From the NCBI GenBank assembly GCA_016124235.1, contig WGOC01000013.1, forward strand, positions 62,001 to 126,000: a DNA stretch of 64,000 nucleotides, in the 5' to 3' direction. Below are positions 16,550-25,628 of this stretch, in pieces (positions within the stretch are counted from its first letter, which is position 1; the number at the start of each line of letters is the position of its first letter). Both the position numbers and the translations under genes were made by a program. Source of the stretch: a bacterium. GTDB taxonomy: Bacteria > Verrucomicrobiota > Verrucomicrobiia > Limisphaerales > RI-55. The notes under the pieces are model-generated. The model worked only from the letters and a program-made list of their open reading frames with translations, searched no databases and had not been told where the DNA came from.

Positions 16550-16582
16550 AGCCGCGCCAAGTGCGCGGCTATTTTCTTTCTA
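16550..16582 (+). terminator. Rho-independent terminator
   Basis: AGCCGCGC and GCGCGGCT pair over 8 bp around a five-base loop, followed by ATTTTCTTTCT. It closes the coiled-coil/lipoprotein unit. Confidence 0.8.
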
Positions 16583-16836
16583 CCTGAACGACTGACGAGG
16601 CTGGCTGCGGAGTTTGCCACTAAAGCCATCGCGCCGGGATGGCAAATTCTTCACTGAATGCCCGAGCGGGTGCTGGAAATCCCCATTCGCATTTGGATGT
16701 GTGCGATGGAAACAGCTCAAATCGATACCTAGCCTTTCCTCTTTTTGTGGATCATGGCGCGGGCTTCAATGCATCGCGCAATCCAGAATCCGCCCGTGCG
16801 CCATTACGAATGAGGGAGCCACTTCGAAGATTGCCC

Positions 16837-18414
16837 TTACTTCGCGAATTCGACTGACCGTGTTTCGCGAACCACAATGACCCGAATTTGCCCGGGATAT
16901 TGCAGGTCACCTTCAATCTTCCGGGCAATATTGCGAGCGAGTGCGCAGGCCTCATCGTCGTTAACGTCCTCGGGTCGAACCATGACACGCAATTCGCGGC
17001 CGGCTTGGACGGCGTACGCCTTTTCAACTCCTGAAAACGAGACGGCAATGCTTTCGAGGTTTTCCACCCGTTTCAGATAGGTGGTCATTGTTTCGGATCG
17101 CGCACCCGGTCGTGCCGCACTGATGGCATCCGCGGCACTAACGAGTATTCCATAGGGCCCTTCAAACGGCACCTCTTCATGATGGGAGGCGACACCGTTC
17201 ACGACCGCAGGGTTCTCCCCGTAACGCTTAATCAAGTCCGCACCAATGATCGCGTGCGAGCCTTCCACCTCGTGGTTCACGGCTTTTCCAATGTCGTGCA
17301 ACAGTCCCGACCGCTTGGCGAGCTGGACATCCACGCCGAGTTCCGCGGCCATCAAGCCAGTCAAGTGGGCCACTTCTACCGAGTGGTCCAAAATATTTTG
17401 GGAAAAACTATGCCGAAAACGGAGGCGCCCGAGCAATTTAACGATCTCCGGATGCAACGGCGGCAGCCCCACGCGGATCACCGCGTCTTCACCGGCATGC
17501 GCGATCGTCTCTTCCATCTCCGCCGAAACTTTCGCCACGACTTCCTCGATCCGCGTTGGATGAATCCGGCCATCCTGGATGAGGCGTTCCATCGCTTCAC
17601 GGGCGATTTGACGGCGGACCGGATCAAACCCGGATAGCACGACGGCATTAGGCGTGTCGTCGATCAACACCGTCACACCCGTGGCCGCTTCAAACGCGCG
17701 GATGTTCCGACCCTCGCGACCAATGATCCGCCCTTTAATCTCGTCGCCGGTCAGGGCAACCGTCGCTGTCGTCGATTCAAAAGTGTGTTCGCCGGCATAA
17801 CGTTGGATGGCCACGCTGATAATTTGTTTCGCCCGGTCTTCCGCGGTGGATCGGGCCTCTTCCATCACCCGATGTGCGATCGCCGCAGCATCGCGTGCTG
17901 CATCGTCTTCCGCCTGTTTGAGGATTTGTCCACGGGCTTCCTCGAGGGAAAGTTTGGCGACGTTTTCCAACTCCTGGCGACGGCGGACGAGTAGTTCCTC
18001 CACTTCGCGCCGTTGCTGCTCGAGCCGCTCGGCCCGGGCTTGCAGATCAGCGGAACGTTCACGCAGCTTTTCCTCCTCCTTCATCAATCCGTCGAGCTGA
18101 TGGCTGATAACGCCTTCGCGCTCGGCCAGGCGGCGGTCCAATGCCGACAACTCTTCGCGCTTGGTGGCAAAGGACTTCTCCGTCTGATCACGGATCTTGA
18201 GCGCCTCTTCATTGGCGTTCAAGCGGGCTTCGCGCAACAGGGATTCGGCCTCGCGCCGGGCTTCCGCGACAACATCCCGCGCTTCCGCCTGCCGTGCGGC
18301 CTTGTTCTGGCGGCGCCGGAACTGAAAAATCCAGCTCCCCGCCAGGGACGCAACAAACCCGGCGCCCGCTCCCCAGAGGGCAAATTCCGACAACGTGTTA
18401 GCCTGTAAATCCAT
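16837..18414 (-). CDS. rny: Ribonuclease Y
   Basis: The 525-residue protein has the family order: an N-terminal membrane anchor (about 10-30), a long Arg/Glu-rich coiled coil (about 35-200), a KH domain with GRIIGREGRNIRAFE, and an HD domain with SGLLHDIGKA and ASHHEEV. The C-terminal end PGQIRVIVVRETRSVEFAK is also typical. It is a membrane-bound endoribonuclease that starts mRNA decay. Three bases separate it from the upstream 5-formyl-THF cyclo-ligase gene, so it is the last gene of a rarA-cyclo-ligase-rny operon. The 250 bp between its stop and the terminator at 16550 holds no gene I can support. Confidence 0.97.
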   Translation of the reverse strand: MDLQANTLSEFALWGAGAGFVASLAGSWIFQFRRRQNKAARQAEARDVVAEARREAESLLREARLNANEEALKIRDQTEKSFATKREELSALDRRLAEREGVISHQLDGLMKEEEKLRERSADLQARAERLEQQRREVEELLVRRRQELENVAKLSLEEARGQILKQAEDDAARDAAAIAHRVMEEARSTAEDRAKQIISVAIQRYAGEHTFESTTATVALTGDEIKGRIIGREGRNIRAFEAATGVTVLIDDTPNAVVLSGFDPVRRQIAREAMERLIQDGRIHPTRIEEVVAKVSAEMEETIAHAGEDAVIRVGLPPLHPEIVKLLGRLRFRHSFSQNILDHSVEVAHLTGLMAAELGVDVQLAKRSGLLHDIGKAVNHEVEGSHAIIGADLIKRYGENPAVVNGVASHHEEVPFEGPYGILVSAADAISAARPGARSETMTTYLKRVENLESIAVSFSGVEKAYAVQAGRELRVMVRPEDVNDDEACALARNIARKIEGDLQYPGQIRVIVVRETRSVEFAK

Positions 18415-18417
18415 CAG

Positions 18418-19008
18418 TCAGCGGCGCGCTGAGACAACTTCGATCCAATGCGCCGGTGTTATAATACAATTCAGTACGACATCATGTGGTTCACCGGGCA
18501 GCTCAGGCACAAGTTGAAAATCCAGACCCGTGCCCCAGAAGACTCCGGAGGCGCCCGCCAGCAACCGGTCATAAAATCCCTTACCGCGACCCAGTCGCCG
18601 ACCAACGCGGTCAAAACCTAGCCCAGGTACCAGGGTCACGTCCAGTTGGTTTAACGAGCAAGTGGAACAGTGCGCCGCCGGCTCCGCGACGCCAAATCGC
18701 CCGGGAACAAGATCCATCGTAAGGTTTGAGACCCCCGCCGCCTCGTAGGTTCCCGACTCCGTGCAAAACCGGGGGAGAAAAACATTTTTCCGGTGATGAA
18801 TTGCCCGATCGACCAACGGCAACACGTTCACTTCATCTTTCAGCGGGATGAACATCAACACGTTTTGCGCGCTGCGCCACCGGTCATCACCCATGATGCG
18901 TTCGACGACTTTTGCCGAATCATTCTCCCGTTGTCCCGCACCGATCTCGGCTAGGCCGGCGCGCAATCGTACCCGCCAATCGGCCTTTGCATCGCCCATA
19001 TCGCTCAT
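18418..19008 (-). CDS. 5-formyltetrahydrofolate cyclo-ligase
   Basis: The 196-residue protein shows the family signatures NVLMFIPLKDEVNV near residue 50, FLPRF, LVPGLGFDRVGRRLGRGKGFYDRLL (the ATP/folate-binding loop) and a closing VPELPGEPHDVVLN. It converts 5-formyl-THF to 5,10-methenyl-THF using ATP in the cytoplasm. The start ATG overlaps the stop of rarA by four bases (ATGA), and rny follows after three bases, so the three genes are probably co-transcribed. Confidence 0.93.
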   Translation of the reverse strand: MSDMGDAKADWRVRLRAGLAEIGAGQRENDSAKVVERIMGDDRWRSAQNVLMFIPLKDEVNVLPLVDRAIHHRKNVFLPRFCTESGTYEAAGVSNLTMDLVPGRFGVAEPAAHCSTCSLNQLDVTLVPGLGFDRVGRRLGRGKGFYDRLLAGASGVFWGTGLDFQLVPELPGEPHDVVLNCIITPAHWIEVVSARR

Positions 19009-20405
19009 GGATTTTCCGATTTCGTTTGGCTTCGCTCCGCCCTGACCTCGTCGAGTTTCGCCCGCCAGAAGGCGACGCGTTCCTTGATCTTCTTCTCGGT
19101 CCCCTGCTCGGTGGCCTCGTAATAGCGCCGGGCGGCTCCCAGATAATCCTGCGCTACAAAATGTCCTTCGTGGGCGTGCGCGTATTCATAACCGTCCCCG
19201 CGCCCCAATCGTTTTTTGGCGGCTTTGCCCCCGTCACGCAAATGTTCCGGCACGGCCAATGTCCGCCCATTGCGGACGTCGTCCAGGGCCGCATCGATCG
19301 CGAGGTAAGCGGAATTACTCTTGTGCGCCGTGGCCAGATAAATCACCGCCTCAGCGATGGGAATCCGCGCTTCCGGCCAACCGACAAATTCCGCCGCATT
19401 GTGAGCAGCATTCGCCAGCACCAACGCCATGGGGTCCGCCAGACCAATGTCTTCCGCCGCACTAATCAACATGCGTCGCGTGATAAACCGCGGATCTTCG
19501 CCGGCGTGAATCATCTTTGCCAGCCAGTAGAGCGCCGCATCCACGTCGCTGCCACGGATGCTTTTGATGAACGCCGAAATCGTGTCGTAGTGCGCATCGC
19601 CATCGCCGTCGTAAACAACCGCTTTCTTCTGAATGCATTCCTCGGCCACCGCCAAGGAAATGTGAATAAAACCGTCCTTACCGGCCGGAGTCGTCAACGC
19701 GGCGATTTCCAATGAATTCAAAGCCTTGCGGGCGTCGCCGTCCGAGATGCGCGCAAGGTGTGCCAACGCACCGTCGTCGGCGCGGATCTTCATGTGGCCG
19801 AGCCCGCGTTGGTCGTCCGCCAATGCGCGGTTCAGCAATTCGCGGATTTCGTCTTCCGTGAGCGGTTTCAGCTCAAAAATTTGGGAACGCGAAACCAATG
19901 GGGAGTTGACGAAAAAGAAAGGATTATGCGTGGTCGCGCCGATCAATCGAATTACGCCGCTCTCCACATCCGGCAGAAGCACGTCCTGCTGCGATTTGTT
20001 AAACCGGTGAATTTCATCGATGAACAGAATGGTTGTCTGGCCGGTGTTTTCCAGTCGATTGGCCGCACCGCTCAAAACCCGGCGCATGTCCGCAACGTTG
20101 GACTCGACACCACTCAGCCGTTCGAACTTGCACTTCGTCTGCCGGGCGATGATCTGGGCCAACGACGTTTTTCCGGTGCCGGGCGGACCGTAAAAGATCA
20201 GCGATTGCAGACGGTCCGCTTCGATTGATCGCCGCAATAAGGTGCCCGGCGCCAGAATATGGGATTGCCCGGCGTATTCGTCGATCGAGCGCGGCCGCAT
20301 TCGCGCCGCCAACGGTGCCGGCGTCGTTGGCCGGACCTCGGCCGGTGCCGATTCCGACTCATCGCGGGCCTTCGATTTGGCTCCGAATAACTCAACCTGC
20401 GCCAT
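19005..20405 (-). CDS. rarA: Replication-associated recombination ATPase RarA
   Basis: The 466-residue AAA+ protein has Walker A GPPGTGKTS, Walker B TILFIDEIHRFNKSQQD, the sensor block LIGATTHNPFFFVNSPLVSR and the C-terminal MgsA region (AMVL-type ANAAHNAAEFVGWPEARIPIAEAVIYLATAHKSN, then GYEYAHAHEGHFVAQDYL). The start was moved from 20435 to the ATG at 20405, where the clamp-binding-type N-terminus MAQVELFG begins. RarA acts at stalled replication forks. It is the first gene of the operon with the cyclo-ligase and rny. Confidence 0.96.
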   Translation of the reverse strand: MAQVELFGAKSKARDESESAPAEVRPTTPAPLAARMRPRSIDEYAGQSHILAPGTLLRRSIEADRLQSLIFYGPPGTGKTSLAQIIARQTKCKFERLSGVESNVADMRRVLSGAANRLENTGQTTILFIDEIHRFNKSQQDVLLPDVESGVIRLIGATTHNPFFFVNSPLVSRSQIFELKPLTEDEIRELLNRALADDQRGLGHMKIRADDGALAHLARISDGDARKALNSLEIAALTTPAGKDGFIHISLAVAEECIQKKAVVYDGDGDAHYDTISAFIKSIRGSDVDAALYWLAKMIHAGEDPRFITRRMLISAAEDIGLADPMALVLANAAHNAAEFVGWPEARIPIAEAVIYLATAHKSNSAYLAIDAALDDVRNGRTLAVPEHLRDGGKAAKKRLGRGDGYEYAHAHEGHFVAQDYLGAARRYYEATEQGTEKKIKERVAFWRAKLDEVRAERSQTKSENP

Positions 20406-20516
20406 GCTTTGAATTGTAGGTGGTGCCCGAATCATTCGCCAGCGGGAACGTGCAAAACTCGATCACGGATTTGGCTTTCTCGCAAAGGCCGCGCATACTC
20501 CACGCGCGACCTCGCG

Positions 20517-21878
20517 ATGAATCTGCCAAACTACTTTCTCGCCGACCTCGGCAACAACCAGGCGTTGTCCGGTGCCATGATCACCGATGCGGTCGAAACC
20601 TTGAAACGCAATCGCGCCCAATACCTCGCCGGCCGCACCACACATTCACTGGTCAAAGCATTGCACAACCTCGGGGAGAACTGGCTTGATGAAGAATATC
20701 CGTTTCGCCAGCTGGCATTGGAACAAGGTCCGGCCCAAACGGGCTTTTCAAAACCGACGTTGCAACGCGGTTTGGATCAATTCTTTCGCCGTTTGACGGG
20801 CGACGAATTACTCGGCCTTTTGCAACAGGACCTCGGTGATCCGCACCGGCTTGATTCGTTTGTCAGTTCATCAACGGAACAGAAGCTCAATCGCCAGTCA
20901 TTCGCGCAGGGTCCGGAATTGATCGCCCACGTCACCGCCGGCACCCTGCCCAATTCGACGCTTCAGCTCATGGTGCTTTCACTGCTCGCCAAGTCCGCAC
21001 AGTTCATCAAGTGCAGTCACGGAGCGGCATTCATTCCCCGCCTGTTCGCCCATTCCATTTACGATGCGGAACCCAAGCTGGGCGCGTGCATCGAGGTGGC
21101 CGATTGGCCAGGTGGCAACGACGCGCTTGAATTGCCGCTTTTTTCCGGCGCCAATTTCGTCACAGCCAGCGGCAATGAAGAAACGATCGAATCAATCCGC
21201 CGCCGCGTTCCGGCGGGCACGAGGTACATTCCCTACGGCAACAAACTGAGCTTTATCTATCTCACGAAAGAATCTCTTGCCGGCTTCCATGCCAAGAAGC
21301 TGATCCGCCGCACGGCGGAAGATATCGTGGCGTGGGATCAGGCCGGTTGTCTGTCGCCTCACGTCGTTTACGTCGACCTGAATCCGGATGTCCCGCCCGA
21401 ACACTTTGCCGCACGCCTGGCCGAGGAACTGGCCCGACTGGAGGCGTCCCATCCACGGGGTCCCCTTTCCGATTCGGACTCCGCGCAAATCGCCGCCCGG
21501 CGGTCGATCTACGAAGTGCGTTCAGCGCATTCACCGGACACGCAACATTGGACCAGTGAGAATTCCACCGCGTGGACGGTTGTCTTCGAGGCCGAACCTC
21601 AGTTCTCGATTTCCTGCCTGAACCGTTTCGTTTACGTGAAGCCCGTGCAGGATTTCGACCAACTCATCAAGGGCATCGAACCGATACACGGCAAGGTTTC
21701 CACCGTGGGTCTGGCCGCCGGCGATGATGCGGCAAAGACGATCGCCATGCGCCTCGCCCAATGGGGAGTGACTCGAATCTGCCCGGTGGGTCAAATGCAG
21801 GACCCGCCGCTCGCCTGGCGCCACGACGGCCGGCCGGCATTGGCTGATTTCCTGACATGGACCGACTGGGAAAGTTGA
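20517..21878 (+). CDS. LuxC-type acyl-CoA reductase
   Basis: The 453-residue product fits the acyl-CoA reductase (LuxC, aldehyde dehydrogenase superfamily) family: HGAAFIPRLFAHSI, DWPGGNDALELPLF, PYGNKLSFIYL, RTAEDIVAWDQAGCLSPHVVYV with the likely nucleophile Cys, and the C-terminal RICPVGQMQDPPLAWRHDGR. LuxC reduces fatty acyl groups to aldehydes with NADPH. No luxD, luxE or luciferase genes are present, so this is not a bioluminescence operon; aldehyde or wax/lipid metabolism is more likely. I chose the ATG at 20517 because the upstream codons show no family similarity. The gene diverges from rarA with 111 bp between them. Confidence 0.85.
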   Translation: MNLPNYFLADLGNNQALSGAMITDAVETLKRNRAQYLAGRTTHSLVKALHNLGENWLDEEYPFRQLALEQGPAQTGFSKPTLQRGLDQFFRRLTGDELLGLLQQDLGDPHRLDSFVSSSTEQKLNRQSFAQGPELIAHVTAGTLPNSTLQLMVLSLLAKSAQFIKCSHGAAFIPRLFAHSIYDAEPKLGACIEVADWPGGNDALELPLFSGANFVTASGNEETIESIRRRVPAGTRYIPYGNKLSFIYLTKESLAGFHAKKLIRRTAEDIVAWDQAGCLSPHVVYVDLNPDVPPEHFAARLAEELARLEASHPRGPLSDSDSAQIAARRSIYEVRSAHSPDTQHWTSENSTAWTVVFEAEPQFSISCLNRFVYVKPVQDFDQLIKGIEPIHGKVSTVGLAAGDDAAKTIAMRLAQWGVTRICPVGQMQDPPLAWRHDGRPALADFLTWTDWES

Positions 21879-21950
21879 CGCCGCGATTTCACTTGCTGCC
21901 GCGATCGGGCGCGTGCTAATTGGCGACTCATTGGACGAGGTTGATCGCCC

Positions 21951-22592
21951 GTGTGCCGCTTCAGCCAGCCGTCCGGACAACGACTAAAATCGAGCCGGCC
22001 TCGATTTCCCACCAACTTTTCCGCCTTGATCGGCAAAACGTCATCACCGGATGTCGGCGCGAATTGGACTTCGAATTCGCAGGCGCAACGGCTTCTTGCG
22101 AACCCGTTGACGCACGTGGCGCTCAGTGTGGGTATCCTGCTCCTCGATCTGGCGACCGGCCCCTTTCTTCAATTCCCGATCTTGTTCGTCTTGCCGGTCG
22201 TTTCGGCCGCGTGGTTTCGCGGAATTCGCTTCGCTGTGGTTCTCTGCATCGTCCTACCGATCGGACGACTGGTGATCGCCGAATACGAAGACATCGCCAC
22301 GCCCATCATCTACCCGGTGATCAATTGCGTGATCCGTGTTGCCGTCTTGTTGATCATCGCCTACCTCACTGCTCGCACCGCTCGTCAGAATCGGGAACTC
22401 AATCAGCAGGTCGATACACTGGTAACCATTTGTGCCTGGTCCCGCACGGTGCAACACAACGGCGAATGGATTTCTTTTGAAGAGTACCTTCGCCGTCGAT
22501 TCAACATCCAGGTCAGCCACGGCATTTCACCCGATGAATTGACGAAGCTGCGCGAACAAACGAAGTCGACGGGTTCACGGGCGGCCGGATAA
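21951..22592 (+). CDS. Membrane protein with a degenerate CxxC-type C-terminal motif
   Basis: The 213-residue frame has about three or four membrane segments between residues 57 and 122 (HVALSVGILLLDL, FPILFVLPVVSAAWF, FAVVLCIVLPIGRLVI, VIRVAVLLIIAYL), like the sensor membrane module of histidine kinases. A short amphipathic linker follows, and a C-terminal stretch LVTICAWSRTVQHNGEWISFEEYL...SHGISPDEL. This matches a zinc-like motif (CxxC ... W..LE.YL ... SHGICPxC) common at the ends of signalling proteins, but two of the four Cys are Ser or Asp. The true start is uncertain because the first 50 residues look low-complexity. No kinase domain follows, so it may be a remnant or a stand-alone sensor. 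Confidence 0.6.
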   Translation: MCRFSQPSGQRLKSSRPRFPTNFSALIGKTSSPDVGANWTSNSQAQRLLANPLTHVALSVGILLLDLATGPFLQFPILFVLPVVSAAWFRGIRFAVVLCIVLPIGRLVIAEYEDIATPIIYPVINCVIRVAVLLIIAYLTARTARQNRELNQQVDTLVTICAWSRTVQHNGEWISFEEYLRRRFNIQVSHGISPDELTKLREQTKSTGSRAAG

Positions 22593-22654
22593 CGCAGCCC
22601 TGGATTAAGAGTCGAACGTTGGGACGTTGAACCGATCAACTCTTTGAAATCACG

Positions 22655-24208
22655 TCACCGGGCGTAGATATAGATCCCGATGTCGTCTGAATTCAGTTCC
22701 GGGGTCTGAGTCGTTCGTGTCAGACTGTCATCGTGGCGGTTCGTTCCAACAGAGTAAACCAGATGCAACCGGCCGGACAGTTCGTGCTTGATCGGAAAGC
22801 CAGTCATCGGGTCGGACGGTATTGTCGTCAAATATTTGGAGGCAAGTTCCGACAGCTCTTTGACATAACCTCGGTGGTCCGATTCAAACTCCTGAATCGC
22901 TGTCGCCACGACCGCACAACGCAAATAGGCGATGGCCACCGCTTGCCGGTGAAATGCCTCTTCGTACGGCGGAATGGCCAGAAGCGAAATGTAATCGCCC
23001 TCGTCATAGGCCTTGCGCCGGACAGAATCGATGGGTTCGAACATGTTCAGACTCGCGGGGCAGTTCAATTGGCCCTGTTTGCGGAGATGCTGCATCGCCT
23101 CAAAAAAGTAAAGCTTGTCGGAATTCTGCGCTCGAGCTGAACGGTGAGTGACGTCGGCCCACGAGATCGATTCCCAATCCTTGTTGTGACTGCTGGACGC
23201 GAGCTTTGAAAGCTTATCACCGCTCAAGGTAAATTTGGAGCGTCCGATCACTTCTTCCCCGTCGATTGCCAACTGCAAACCCAGCTCGGTCTCAGTCGTT
23301 TGGAGGAGCTTGATCAATTTCGATCGTTGTTCGTCGTCGAGCACTCGATAGTTCAATAAAAGTTCAGCGTCGTAGGCCGCGGCCACAACCGTCGCATAAT
23401 GGACAACCGCTGAAATCATCACCGGCTCGTTTTGGAGTGATCGTCCCAGCATCAAAATCTCGTCCACGGATTGGTTAACGGTCGGATCTGGAGATTTGCT
23501 TTCCAGTTCATGGATCGTCCGCAAGACGATCAGTTCGGCCGCATTTCGAATCCCGGTCAGGTACTCCATGTTGGCGTCGACGCCCATTGCCAGATTCAGG
23601 CGATTCTTCACTTTGGGATTCGTCTTACAAAGATCGTCGAGAAGAGCGAGCGGCTCCGCTCCTTTGAGTACGGCGGTTTCCAGTTGATTCTTCATTTGCA
23701 CCGGCACCTGCCGTACGATTAGCGGTCGGGGCAATTGTGTGAATGCACGATACAGCTGGCGATTGTCCAACTTCATCGATTTTTCCACCGCGAGCTGAAA
23801 AGTGGCTGTTGCGGTTTCGTCCACCTGCATTGTGTCGAACCGCGCTGCCAGTTCGTGCAGGTCTCGCGGGACACCTTGCTCGTGGCTCAAGTTGGCAAAC
23901 AATTCGACGGGAGTTTGCAACTCGTACCCGCCGCGATAAATGCAGTAAATGGCCAAAACCCACGCAAAGGCCTGCATCACCGCATAAATCCTACCGAATA
24001 TTCTGAGCAGTTGATCCGTGCTATTTATGGCTTTTCGCAGAATTCCAATTTGACGCCAAACCTTGAAAAAATTGCGAGCATCTTCGCGATGCACCCGGCG
24101 GAACCGAAAATAGCAGATCGCCATAACCGGGAAGTAAAATACAGCGTAGACAACCACCGTCTTCAAATACCACGGCATGTCCGCATAATGATGGAATTCT
24201 AATTCCAT
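22655..24208 (-). CDS. Membrane protein with a pseudopilin-like C-terminal tail, unknown function
   Basis: The 517-residue protein has two N-terminal membrane segments (about residues 13-32 and 70-90) and a large soluble middle part with no motif I recognise. The last 100 residues are reminiscent of pseudopilin or type II secretion-like tails: AIQEFESDHRGYVKELSELASKYLTTIPSDPMTGFPIKHELSG, then HLVYSVGTN and DDIGIYIYAR. The SDPMTGFPIKYR-like turn and the SVGTNxxDD close match the end of many Planctomycetes/Verrucomicrobia secreted proteins. It is flanked by the membrane protein at 21951 (convergent) and a 110-bp gap to the thioredoxin gene. Function is unknown. Confidence 0.65.
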   Translation of the reverse strand: MELEFHHYADMPWYLKTVVVYAVFYFPVMAICYFRFRRVHREDARNFFKVWRQIGILRKAINSTDQLLRIFGRIYAVMQAFAWVLAIYCIYRGGYELQTPVELFANLSHEQGVPRDLHELAARFDTMQVDETATATFQLAVEKSMKLDNRQLYRAFTQLPRPLIVRQVPVQMKNQLETAVLKGAEPLALLDDLCKTNPKVKNRLNLAMGVDANMEYLTGIRNAAELIVLRTIHELESKSPDPTVNQSVDEILMLGRSLQNEPVMISAVVHYATVVAAAYDAELLLNYRVLDDEQRSKLIKLLQTTETELGLQLAIDGEEVIGRSKFTLSGDKLSKLASSSHNKDWESISWADVTHRSARAQNSDKLYFFEAMQHLRKQGQLNCPASLNMFEPIDSVRRKAYDEGDYISLLAIPPYEEAFHRQAVAIAYLRCAVVATAIQEFESDHRGYVKELSELASKYLTTIPSDPMTGFPIKHELSGRLHLVYSVGTNRHDDSLTRTTQTPELNSDDIGIYIYAR

Positions 24209-24319
24209 GTATCGAATCCTATGTGGTCGTATGGTACCAGGAATAGATCAGACCAAGCAGAAACTTCGGCCTCTTCAATATTGCCAGTTTAGTTTGATAG
24301 ACCAATGTTTGCCACCCCT

Positions 24320-25435
24320 TCACCACGGTTTGATCGCGTTCAATGCTTTGACGATCTCGCGCTTCAGGCGCAGCGAATCGATGCTGTCGATCTCCTCATA
24401 GAGAACCTTGCCGTCCGGCCCGATCAACACCGTGTAGGGCACCGGCCCTTCCCACTTCGGATTGAACGCGTTGATCAACGCGTCGCGATCGTTCGAGCCG
24501 AAAAGCAGGTTGCGACTCGATGAGTGCTGTTCCTTCAAAAACTCGAGGACCTGGTCCTTCTCGTCCGGTCGGTTCATGGAAACGGTGACCAGCTCAAAAT
24601 CACGCAGCCGATACATCCGGTTCATCGTCACAAACTCGTGATACTCGGCCACACACGGCGCGCACCAGGTTGCCCAGAAATTGACAAGCCGCACCTTGCC
24701 CGAATCGTTTTTGCGCAGCGCCTTCAAGTCATCGACGCCAGCCAGTGAGACGGTCACCGGTTCCTGGTCGAGCTTTCCCAGGTAGGTCTTCACATTGTCC
24801 TCCTTGCCCGCCCATTTCGTGGAGCAACCGATCGCCTTGGTCTTGGCAACCGGCGGTTCCTTGCCGGCCAGAAGCGCGTCAATCGCGTCGCGCACATACT
24901 GTTTGGTCACGTGCTCAATGTGTTCGGAATCATCAATCGCGCCGACGTACCGCAGCTTGCGGTCCGCATCGAACACAAATGCATGCGGCGTCGCGGCCGG
25001 GCCGTATTTCTTCGCCACTTCCTCGGTCGCGCCATCGTAGAGATACGGGAAATTGTATTCCTGGTACTTCGCCCGGATTTTCATCTCGGGAAACGTGTCG
25101 CTAAGATCGGTATAGCCCAACTCGTCCAACCGGATGGACTTGGGATCATTGGGATTGATCGCAACGATCGCCACGCCCTTGTCCTTATAGTCGGTCACGA
25201 GCTGTTTGATCCGGGCCTCGTAATACTGCGCGGTCGGACAATGATTGCAGGTGAAGATGATGGTGAGGACCTTCGCATCGGAAAAATCATTCAACGACCA
25301 GTTGCGACCGTCCACGCCGGGCAGGTTGAAATCCGGAGCTTTCGATCCCAGTTCCAGCACCGGTGGCACGTCGAGCGCGGACGCGACTCCCACGGTGAAA
25401 AAGCAGGCAGCGATCGAGGAAATCAGGGCTTTCAT
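24320..25435 (-). CDS. Exported protein with two thioredoxin-like domains
   Basis: The 371-residue protein has a signal peptide (MKALISSIAACFFTVGVASA). Domain 1 (about 30-190) is a peroxiredoxin/AhpC-like fold with CNHCPT in the active-site position (FTCNHCPTAQYYEARI). Domain 2 (about 225-371) is a TlpA-type thioredoxin with WATWCAPCVAEYHEF. The pair suggests a periplasmic redox role, either protein disulfide reduction or peroxide defence; which is not clear. The start was moved from 25612 to the ATG at 25435, where the signal peptide begins. The gene diverges from the secreted protein at 25629. Confidence 0.85.
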   Translation of the reverse strand: MKALISSIAACFFTVGVASALDVPPVLELGSKAPDFNLPGVDGRNWSLNDFSDAKVLTIIFTCNHCPTAQYYEARIKQLVTDYKDKGVAIVAINPNDPKSIRLDELGYTDLSDTFPEMKIRAKYQEYNFPYLYDGATEEVAKKYGPAATPHAFVFDADRKLRYVGAIDDSEHIEHVTKQYVRDAIDALLAGKEPPVAKTKAIGCSTKWAGKEDNVKTYLGKLDQEPVTVSLAGVDDLKALRKNDSGKVRLVNFWATWCAPCVAEYHEFVTMNRMYRLRDFELVTVSMNRPDEKDQVLEFLKEQHSSSRNLLFGSNDRDALINAFNPKWEGPVPYTVLIGPDGKVLYEEIDSIDSLRLKREIVKALNAIKPW

Positions 25436-25628
25436 GAGGCGAGAACATAACAGCCCCGGCGAGCCCAGCAAGCCGCTTTCCCGGAAGATTCGTGTTCTCC
25501 CAACAGGCCAAGGGTACAACAAGGCGACACAAATTCCTCTCTCGTGTAGTGACCGGCGACGGCGGTCAAAATCGCGCTCGAGAAGATTCGATGCTTTTCC
25601 TTCGCGGCTCAAGGGCTAGAATTAACGA

